A DNA stretch of 64,000 nt from Triatoma infestans (taxonomy: Eukaryota > Arthropoda > Insecta > Hemiptera > Reduviidae). Where the stretch lies: the NCBI GenBank assembly GCA_011037195.1, contig JAAEAF010002487.1, forward strand, positions 1 through 64,000, given 5' to 3'. The position numbers were made by a program, and so were the translations under genes. The notes beneath the pieces were generated by a model. The model worked only from the letters and a program-made list of their open reading frames with translations. It was not told the origin of the DNA and did no database searches. Below, piece after piece: positions 55,757 to 64,000 of the stretch; the stretch's first letter is position 1; each line of letters begins with the position of its first letter.

Positions 55757-56727
55757 TTTTGTTTTGTTTTTTTTTTTAATTTATTTATTGTAATACAGTA
55801 CCAACACAAAATGTGTTTTGCCTGTAATGCTGTTGTCTGTATGATAATGTACTGACGTGTAGAACGTGTGCAGGTACCCCATCCAATGATGGCCCTGTTG
55901 GAGTGATTTGTTTATGGAGTGAATAAATGAAATGTGAAGTGAAATGAATGTATGGGTGTGAATGTAATTATGCTAGTTCATAATGTCGTTCAGTGAGGTC
56001 TGTCAGTCAGTATGAAGTTTGTCTACGGTGGATGTAACAAGTCCTGTGGCCATCTCCGTTTTAGTCTTCTTCCTGGAACTAGAGTTGTTTGTAAATTGTT
56101 GATTAGAAGATTTGTATGACTGTTCAGTTTAGCATGATACTTAGTGTACAGTCGATGTGCTGCTTGTTGTACTGTTTCAGTGTTCGTGTCTTTATGTATT
56201 GTTTCGTTTGTAACATAGAAAGGAGATGAAAGTATAGTCTGCAGTGTGCGAGATTGGAATGTCTGAATTTTTTCCAAATGTGTCTGTTTAGCCGCTCCCC
56301 AAAGCTGAAGTCCGTATGTCCAAATTGGTTTCAATAGAGTCTTGTAAATTAGGAGTTTGTTGTTTATGTTTAATGTGGATTTTGTCTTTAGTAATCTATA
56401 TAACTGTTTGAAACGTAAATTAAGTTCAAGTCTTTTAGTTTTTACATGTGTTGCCCAAGTTAGTCGTTTGTCCAAGTGCATCCCTAAATATTTTACCGAG
56501 TTACTTAACGGTAATGGTTCGTTATCATATTTCACAGGTATATCTTCCGTCTTTTTTAGAGTAAAATGTACTGTTTTTGTTTTGTTTATATTGAGTTTAC
56601 TTTTCCATGTGATGTTCCAGTTATGCAAGTTAGTCAAATGCTGCTCCAATATTAATTTGTTGGTTATTAATGTCTGTGTTGGTAACAAGTAGTGCTGTGT
56701 CATCCGCATAGGTCGCAGTAACCTGTC
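55757..56727 (-). mobile_element. 5'-truncated Jockey LINE with 13-bp target duplication
   Basis: The 13-bp repeat AATTGAGTGTTTT lies at 55744-55756 and 56728-56740. A poly-A tail (T-rich on +) lies beside the left copy. The minus strand encodes ATYADDTALL at the 5' end in one frame (56727-56685) and then a long open frame 56709-56023: VKYLGMHLDKRLTW, LLKPIWTYGLQLWG, SPFYVTNETIHKDT, LKRRWPQDLL. This is the relatively young 3' third of a Jockey ORF2. About 250 bp of 3' UTR follow. Confidence 0.9.
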
Positions 56728-56791
56728 AATTGAGTGTTTTAAAAGAAAAAAAAAAATCTATTGACAGGAAATCTGATATTACCGTTTTTTT

Positions 56792-56941
56792 TACTTTCTC
56801 TTACTCCTAGTAAGAGGAAGTATTGTAATCGTGTCAAATTTTCGATATCGAGTTTTCACCGGAAATATCCGTTTTGAGGTCCACTGAGTCCAAAAAAGTG
56901 GTTTTTAGCAAATGGTCTGTGTGTGTGGTGTGTGTGTCCGT

Positions 56942-56974
<33 letters not shown>

Positions 56975-57813
56975 GAACAGCATAGCTCAAAAACGAAAAA
57001 TCGTAGAAAGTTGAAATTTGATATTCCGTTTAGAGGTCACCATGGGATCTGACTGTACGTTATCTGTAAAAATTCCTCAACCGGAAGTACCACTTTACTA
57101 GTTGGATTTTTTACTTTTTTGCGATTTTCTCAAAAATGGCTCCGACGATTTTCTTTAAACTTTAAACATCAACCACACATACAAAGAGCTACAACTTTTA
57201 TTTGAAACATTTCTCCGAGAAAATGCATTGAAGGGCACTTTTGGGGGAGGGGTGGGGGTAGGTTTCCATCTAAAGTGCTATTCAGTTTGTAAACAATTCT
57301 GTCCTCTAAATAATGTTAATTAGAATTAAATATGTTGTTGAAATTCCGAGTTTGAAAAAATCGGATAACCGGAAGTGCGTTTACTTTACCACTTTACTAA
57401 ATGATTTATTCACTTTTCCGCAATTTTCTCAAAAATGGCTCCGACGATTTTTTTGAAACTTCGTATACAAACTAAACATGCAAAGATCTACAACTTTTAT
57501 CTAAAACATTTCTCTGGGAAATTTCTTTAAGAGCCCTTTCAAGGGAGGGGTGGGGTTAGATTTTCACCAAAGTGCTATCCTAGTTCATTATACAATTCTA
57601 TCATCCAAAATAATTAATTAGAAATAAATAGATGGCTGAAATTCCGAGTTTCAAGAAAATTAGTAAACCGGAAGTGCGCTTTTACTGAACAGTTTTTTCA
57701 GTTTTCGACGAATTTCATTAAATTTGGTACACAAACTATAAAATTTGTCAATTATCATTTTGAGAACTGGAGTAAGAGAAAGTTGTGCGAGTGTTTCACA
57801 CCAGATTTTTTTT
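56792..57813 (+). mobile_element. HLE copy G, complete
   Basis: All landmarks are present: left hairpin, (GT)n with TCC interruptions at 56925-56972, two tandem units 299 bp apart ('tctcaaaaatggctcc' at 57128 and 57427), subterminal repeat GGAGTAAGAGAAAGT, hairpin GTGCGAGTGTTTCACAC, CAGA plus T run. It is very similar to copy D, so both are recent. Confidence 0.92.
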
Positions 57814-57814
57814 T

Positions 57815-58580
57815 GTTTTTGTTTCATTTTTTTGTGATTTTTCTCGTCATAGGTATCAAAGAATTTTATTAAACTTGGAAAACAGTTTTTTTCCAAGTGA
57901 CAGAATTGCGGTAATAGAATATCTTAGCCTATATACGTGTACTAGTATTTACATATACGATAACATTAAAGTCGTTTAAATTTAATAAAACTTCTAAATT
58001 GTAAGAAATGTATCAATAACTATGTAAATTGCTGCAACAAAAATTCGTATGTATGTGAGTGAGTGTTCAGGGCAAGATTTTTTTTTAATATATAAAGAAA
58101 TATATTAAATTAAAGGCGTATAATTTAATTATCCAAGAGAAATAACTTTTAAGAATATTATGGCTCCAGGGGACTGCTGGCTCTTCTTTATTATTAAACT
58201 ATGATAAATACTCGTGTACATTATGAACATAAAAAAAAAAAAAAAAAAAACCATACTACATTGTTTTTAAAAAGTGGTTCAGGGCAAAGTTTAGTTTATG
58301 AGTCAAAGTTTTATGTAGCAATATAGGACAAGCGATATATAGAGTCAGCTGGTGGGGGATCCAAGGTAAACTTTAATATTACTGGTAAAAATTAATGAAT
58401 AATATTAGCTTTTATGACAAGAGAGGTAACCTTGGCTGAACCTCTTGCCATATTCATATCAGTGATAACAATAAAATACAGATAATGTTAAACACTGGTT
58501 TAGCCCGGCAATGGTTTGCTTCATTTTCTGGTGAGTAATTTATTTTTATTTTAAATAAATTCCTAATTTCTTTGCTGCCA
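57815..58580. other. AT-rich stretch between two HLE copies
   Basis: It contains poly-A/T runs and a short HLE-end-like piece near 58040-58090 ('gtgagtgagtgttcagggcaagattttt'). No gene. Confidence 0.4.
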
Positions 58581-58581
58581 G

Positions 58582-59622
58582 AAAAAAAAAAAAAAAAAAA
58601 AAATCCACGTGAAACACTCACACAACTTTCTCTTTATTCCAATTCTCAAAATTGTAATTGAAAAATTTTATAGTTTGTGTACCAGAAAATTTAATGAAAT
58701 TCGTCGAAAACTGAAAAAAACGGTTCAGTAAAAGCGCACTTCCGGTTTTGCTAATTTTTCTTGAAACTTGGAAATTTTAGCCATCTATTTATTTCTAATT
58801 AATTTTATTTGGATGATAGAATTCTATAATCAACTATAATAGCACTTTAGAGAAAAACATAACTCCATCCCTCCCCTAAAAGTACCCTTAAATGAATTTT
58901 CCCAAAGAAATGTTTAAAATAAAAGTTGTAGATCTTTGTTTGTTTAGTTTATATTACTAGTTTTAAGAAAATTGTAGGAGCCATTTTTGAGAAAATCTTG
59001 AAAAAGTGAAGAAAGAAAATCATTTAGTAAAGTGGTAAAGTAAATGCACTTCCCAGTCAGCCGATTTTTTTTTCAAACTCGGAATTTCAACAACATATGT
59101 AATTGTAATTCGCATTATTTAGATGATAGAATTGTTCAATAAACTGAAATAGCACTTTAGATAAAAACCTAATCCCACCATCTCCCCCCCCATAACTGCC
59201 CTTAAATGAATTTTCCCAGAGAAATGTTTTAAATAAAAGTTGTAGCTCTTTAAATGTATAGTTGATAAAACAATTTTAATGAAAATCGTCGGAGCCATTT
59301 TTGAGAAAATCGCAAAAAAGTAAAAAAAAAAAACAAAAAAAAAAACAACAATTAAAGTGGTACTTCCGGTTGAGGAATTTTGTCAGATGACCCACTGTTA
59401 GATGCCATGGTGATACCTAAACGGAATATCAAGTTTGAACTATCTACAGTTTTTGGTTTTTGAGCTATGCTGTTCACATATACACACAGACCATTAACTA
59501 AAAGCCACTTTTTGGACTCAGGGGAACCTCAAAACGAATATTTCCGGTGAAAACTCGATATAGAAAATTTGACACGATTACAATACTTTCTCTTACTAGG
59601 AAGAAGTAAGAGAAAGTAAAAA
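58582..59622 (-). mobile_element. HLE copy H, near complete
   Basis: Inverted relative to copy G. Tandem units are about 314 bp apart ('ggagccatttttgagaaaat' near 58978 and 59291). The subterminal repeats are present, but the (AC)n block is almost absent. The hairpin end reads CTCTTACTAGGAAGAAGTAAGAG, slightly expanded. More diverged than D and G. Confidence 0.88.
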
Positions 59623-59624
59623 AT

Positions 59625-60488
59625 TAAATTTTTGTTGGGTCATTTACCCAAAAAGTGCTATCACAAGTTTTTGTTGAGATTGATAGAGGAGGCATTATCA
59701 TCTGGTGGGTGGTCTTTTACAATTTAGTCAAATTCCTCTATAATAAAATATCTATTTTTCCCCACCATCTATCTGACATTATATGTAATGTTAAAAGGAA
59801 AAAAAAATCAGTTTGATAAAACTTCCTAGTTTGAAAATTTATTTTTCAAATGTAATAATTGTAAATATTGCATTAAGAGAATTGCAAGTAGCGAAGTTCC
59901 AATCTGCTCTGCGAGTGTTCACAATAACAGATTTTTCCTTGAACTTACTAAAACTGAAAAAGTGCTGTGTAAATTTTTTCTACACAGTTTAATCAAACCG
60001 CACAAAATGGGATCGTAGGTATGCTATTTCACATTTTGTTAATATCATTTTCCAACAGACGAATCTAAAACATAGCTCGGATAATTGGGTTAATTACAAT
60101 TCATTCGTTTTATGATAGAACCGCTGTAAATGCAATTTATTGCGTTTCAAATAATACTAATTTAAGTTTTATTTTTATTATTTTATTAATATACTCGTAC
60201 TTAGAACATATATTATATATTGCATGTCGAGAGGTTTCTCATTCCTTGCTGGAAAGCGAAGTTCCAAGGAAATTTATGTTACAGGCACTCTCTGGAGAGG
60301 TAGATGTGACTTGTGGCTTCCTTGCAATATGTCACTTCTATATAATATTCTCCCATTCTATATAATATTAAGAGCAATTAATTATATATACGATTAATTT
60401 CATGTTTAAAGTAAATTTGTAACTTGTTGAAAATGTAGCAAAAGACAATTTTATTTATTTATTTATTTATTTTTGTTAATTATTACAG
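59625..60488. other. Intronic stretch ending in the acceptor of the second exon
   Basis: AT-rich, with TTAT repeats at about 60450-60472 leading into the acceptor ATTATTACAG (60479-60488). No other feature was recognised. Confidence 0.5.
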
Positions 60489-60666
60489 CTGCATTATGCA
60501 TGGCAATAGCGGGTACAGTGTTCACCTGGCTAACACCCATAGCCGTACAATTAACCAGCGAGGGTAGTCCGATACGAATGACAGAAATGCAAAGATCTTG
60601 GGTAACTGGATGTGCATCAATTGGAAATACAGTGTCATGTATCCCAATTGGAATAATTGCACATAG
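60489..60666 (+). CDS. MFS sugar porter (trehalose-transporter-like), internal exon
   Basis: Acceptor TTATTACAG and donor CATAG|GTATTT. The exon begins in phase 1 and ends in phase 2, so ...CAT AG + A gives His-Arg at the next junction. It encodes TM1 (ALCMAIAGTVFTWLTPIAVQL), a short loop EGSPIRMTEMQRSWVTG and TM2 (CASIGNTVSCIPIGIIAH). It joins to HRWGRKP, the conserved loop 2-3 motif of sugar porters. The frame continues past the true ends, but splice sites and homology fix these limits. Confidence 0.88.
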
Positions 60667-62701
60667 GTATTTATTATTATTTATTTTATTATTATTTCAT
60701 TACTGAAATGGATTGCTGGGGGTGTCTTCCTTGCATTAAAAAAATAATAAGGCACCGTTCCTAGGTAGATACGTCACATTAGGCATGTCATATCTCCTAG
60801 CTATAGAAAGATCAAGTCCCGCCTAGGAGAAGTTCCAAAAAAGTCATATATAAACGCTAGCGACCCTCAACTATCAGGAAGTCTATGATTCAGTAGTCTT
60901 ATATTCACAACCAACAAGAAAACTTCATCACCAATATTTCTCATAATCTCACGCTAACACACTCTTGCCTCAAATCCTCTTTACCCACCAAACAATACAA
61001 TGTACCATTTTTATTCTACATTTCTTTGTCCACCTCACAAAATATATCACAATACATCGATACTTATTGAAACTTCGCATATTAACATACATATTTTCCT
61101 TTTATTTATATAAGCATTTTCCCCAATTTATTTTTCTGAAAATTTATTTATAACAACTATGGGCGTGGCAACTTTTAACTAACCTCATCAAAGAAACAGT
61201 AGCACTTCAGTGCAAGATACGCTTTTACTACATCCTAATGTATATGAATAAATTGCGACTTTACAGAATAAGTTACTGAGTTTTTTGAAACTTTCTCGGA
61301 ATGACGATAATAATTTTCTTTAAACATGAATTGCACAAACAAAATCCTTTCACTTTTACTTGAAACATTTTTTTGGTGATAAAAAGTTGATTTTGTGATG
61401 AGAATCTGTGACATTAAGTTTCTAATGTTATTGGAATTCGATTTTAGGCGCTATCTTCTAGACTATTCTATTCTGGATCTCAGGGTATCCGAAAGGAAGT
61501 AGATGATGCAATTAGGCTCCCTGAGCACACATTATGTGCTCTCCGAATTTATTCCTAGCCAGCCCTGTCCCATTAATAAGTAAAGTGTGGCGCCCTATCA
61601 GTCATCTCGCCTACAGATCGAACAGCCTTGATTAGGAAAAAGACAAAAAGCTAGGGGATTTATGATTAACACCGCTAATCCACGGACGTAGACCAGAAAA
61701 TCACAACATTCTGAAAGAAGGTGCGATGGAAAATTGATCGATATTTACGTTTTCTCGGGAAATGGTTGTGATATTCCCACGTTGAGACACCATCCTGTGA
61801 AAAATTTGGATCCATCAGTGGAAACTAGCTTGGGATTAATAAAGAAGTAGGCAAAACACCTGGTCCACACCACTTGGAATCAAGAGATATCTTTGATTTC
61901 AAGTTCGGCACAAGAAGCCAGTGCCAAACTGGAAAAATCGTCAAAATTCCCATAAAAAGAAGGATCTGTTAAAAATCCATTTTTGTGGTAGTGATTTCGT
62001 AAGGAGGCCAGATCTCTTCTTAGGTCACTTTCCTCTCCCACCCTTCCCAAAAAGGTACACTGAGCTGAGCATAACGAGCCTTCCAAGAGCAACCTGGAGT
62101 TCCTTATTCCCAGCACACTGCCCAGAAGAGGATGAGCCACAGGATATCTTATGACCCACTTTTCAATGATCTTAAAAACAGCCCCAGTCAATGGTAGTTG
62201 CAACTGAATTGTTAATTCCATTTCTATCTTCACCTCCTTGCCTATGGATGGTTAAAAATGGATAGGGAAAGAAAAGAAGGTAAGGAATTTTGTGTAACAC
62301 TTCCAAACCATCGAGGAATATCAAAAGATATTGTACATGCAGGGAAGATGTGGGGTACAATCAAGATGGGGTATTTTTTTGGTTGTGTAGTGCCTACAGT
62401 GCAGAGAATCCAATAATAACCCCCCAGCACTAAATTTGTGAATTTATCGAAGAGAAAGAGCATTGGTGTAGTTCTTTTAGTAGCCTCTTAGGATATCCAG
62501 GAGCAGCTTTGTTCTAAACCCCGGACCTGCATGCGCTATATTCTGGACTACTTATTTATTATAACTATATAGTATCCCTACGACGTTAGGCGCAATTAAA
62601 CTTTGAGTCATTTATTTCAAATTTATAATAAATTGTATTAACTAGAGAAAGAGGATTTATCTTGTGATTATATCATGACGAGATATATTTTTTGTTTACA
62701 G
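60667..62701 (+). other. Sugar porter intron (2.0 kb)
   Basis: GTATTT donor, TTGTTTACAG acceptor. 61200-61400 is a diverged HLE unit ('acttcagtgcaagatacgc', 'gagttttttgaaactttctcggaatgacgataataattttctttaaac'). 61440-62520 has no recognised feature. Its short frames on both strands lack homology. Confidence 0.75.
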
Positions 62702-63827
62702 ATGGGGAAGAAAGCCGATCTTATTGGTAGCAGGACCGGTAGCCCTTTTAGGATGGATCCTGATGATCACCACCAGATCGCTGCAAGTTCTATACTTTGT
62801 AGGAATTATACACGGATTTACAATGGCCACAGCGTTTTGTATTAGTTCCGTTTATATAGCAGAAATAGCATCACCAAAGATTAGAGGAGCACTTTGTGGA
62901 CAGTTCATGACATTTTATTATCTAGGTCTCGTATATGTGGACATTATAGCCTACCTTACAGATTATACGGTATATCTGTACTTATTAACCATTTTGCCAA
63001 TTTTCTATACAGTGCTTTTCTATTTTATGCCAGAAACACCATATTATTTAATGAAATCCGGTAAAGATAGTAAAGTTGTTGAATCATTAAATTGGTTAAG
63101 ACCGCAGAAAAACAGTTTCGTTGGTGAAAAATTTATCGAGATGAAAACTTCCATTAATCATGATTTTTCTTGGAAAGATTTGTTTCTTGTTAAATCCCAA
63201 AGGCGTGCTATGATTATAGTTATAATCGCATACTGTTTGAAATGTTTTGGTGGTCAAATATCATTACAAGTGTATACCACGCAAATATTATCCACACTAA
63301 CAAGTAATAGTGACTATAGTATGATTTTAACTGCAGTTTCAAATATAATACTTTGTCTTACATGTTTTATATCTGGTTTCATTTCGGATACACTAGGTAG
63401 ACGCCCAGTTATGTACACAACATCTTTCGCTTCCGGTATATTTCATTTGATAGTAATGATTTATTTTTTTGTATATAATTCAAATTTGAAAACATTTTCA
63501 ACAATTAATTTATGGATAATATTCGCATCAATGACACTGGCCTTAATACTCGGCAATGCATCAATGTCCATCTTCTTACCAACTGTAAGTGCTGAATATT
63601 TTAATACCGAAGGACGTACTCTAGGGTCAGGAATTGTACATGCTGTGGCTGGTTTGGCTGCATTTACCAGTATCATTGCCTATCAGGCTATTAAGGATAG
63701 TATTGGAGACTATTTCAATTTTCTAATTTTTGCAGTTTGTTCTATAGCCGCTTCTATTGTAATTTTCTATTTTGTACCAGAAACAGCTAGGAAGTCATTG
63801 GAACGTATACAAAAAGAAATTGAGTAA
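62702..63827 (+). CDS. MFS sugar porter (trehalose-transporter-like), last exon
   Basis: It encodes residues 78-451 of the assembled product and the stop. Ten membrane helices follow (TM3 about 84-104 to TM12 about 413-435). Sugar-porter marks: WGRKP completing the loop 2-3 motif, SSVYIAEIASPKIRG (TM4-5), PETPYYL (187-193, the PESP-type motif after TM6), DTLGRRP (306-312, loop 8-9) and PETARKSLERIQ (436-447, after TM12). Length and layout fit insect facilitated trehalose/hexose transporters acting at the plasma membrane. TM7 has CFGGQISLQVY in place of QQ.SGIN, and TM10 lacks the GP.PW motif, so the substrate is uncertain. Frame is intact, so the gene is likely live. Confidence 0.92.
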
Positions 63828-64000
63828 TGTTATTAAAAAACAAAAACAAAATCATAAAACAAAGTTTTTTTGTTTTCTAAATTATTGTACTCCTCTGTCA
63901 TCTCTCTAAACTAAACTGTTTTCTGTTTTTTTAAAATATTTTTTTCTAATTAAATGCTTGTTTCTAAAGTAGCAGTAAATGACTTAGGAATGGTAAAATG
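63828..64000 (+). other. 3' UTR / downstream flank
   Basis: AT-rich. The nearest polyadenylation-like hexamer is the variant AATTAAA at about 63948. A canonical AATAAA is not seen before the window ends. Confidence 0.4.

Larger units (their letters stand above)
48723..60488 (+). other. Proposed large intron of the sugar porter gene
   Basis: About 11.8 kb between GTAAGC and ...TTACAG. It is filled with transposons: HLE copies F, G and H, a solo LTR-A, three Jockey pieces and a decayed Tc1-like element. The stretches 57815-58580, 59625-60488 and 48723-49600 hold no feature I recognise beyond short HLE remnants. Confidence 0.5.

Noticed and set aside
56357..56692. 111-residue + strand frame
   Set aside because: It is antisense to the Jockey ORF2 fragment, which has clear RT-protein homology on the other strand.
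61880..62233. Minus-strand 117-residue frame in the last intron
   Set aside because: No homology recognised, overlaps a similar-length + strand frame, and lies inside a well-defined intron.
1..64000. CRISPR array, bacterial operon or phage-type defence system
   Set aside because: The regular repeats are transposon copies, microsatellites and the 300-bp HLE tandem units. There are no cas-like genes, no ribosome-binding-site-led gene runs, and the coding content is eukaryotic.

Overview
This is a eukaryotic, AT-rich, gene-poor and very repeat-rich window. It is almost certainly from an arthropod and most likely an insect. The grounds are a spliced sugar-porter gene of the insect trehalose-transporter-like type at the right end, together with Jockey-type, CR1/L2-type and RNase H-bearing (R1/LOA/I group) LINEs, Tc1/mariner, pogo and hAT-like DNA transposons, tRNA-derived SINEs and solo LTRs. 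No bacterial operon, CRISPR array or intact tRNA/rRNA gene was seen. I cannot name the species.

The only convincing host gene is an MFS sugar porter on the + strand. Two exons are clear (60489-60666 and 62702-63827, stop at the end of the second). A 53-nt upstream exon at 48670-48722 has a good acceptor, a GTAAGC donor and exactly the phase and open frame needed to join them. This gives a 451-residue C-terminal-complete product. The first intron would be about 11.8 kb and is packed with transposons. The ATG exon was not found.

The dominant repeat is a roughly 1.02-kb element, called HLE here for Helitron-like element. It has 15-bp subterminal inverted repeats (ACTTTCTCTTACTCC), a short hairpin at each end, a (GT)n block and about 300-bp internal tandem units. 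Six recent copies lie at 1-918, 18649-19684, 20979-21996, 51487-52478, 56792-57813 and 58582-59622. Two more are broken (6184-7432 and 11683-12626), and many old copies exist. Its anatomy resembles HINE/DINE-1 elements (non-autonomous Helentrons). It encodes nothing recognisable.

Layout: 1-13 kb is nested HLE, SINE, LTR and LINE debris. A full-length but broken CR1/L2-like LINE occupies 13.2-18.4 kb. 18.6-28.8 kb holds HLE copies, a foldback element with an HLE inside one arm, solo LTRs and a hAT-like MITE. 28.9-31.5 kb is a Jockey element lacking its 3' half. 31.5-44.8 kb carries SINEs, a solo LTR, a pogo-like element and an RNase H LINE split by a 204-bp palindromic MITE. Two DD41D Tc1/mariner-superfamily elements abut at 44.8-47.6 kb. 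48.7-63.8 kb is the transporter gene, whose large intron contains a twin-primed Jockey copy, a 5'-truncated Jockey with a 13-bp target duplication, a decayed Tc1-like element and three near-complete HLE copies.

Four solo LTRs of one family (LTR-A) each have an exact 4-bp target duplication (ATAT three times, GTAT once). A second LTR-like family (LTR-B) has four copies. Many insertions are nested, so relative ages can be read directly from the sequence.
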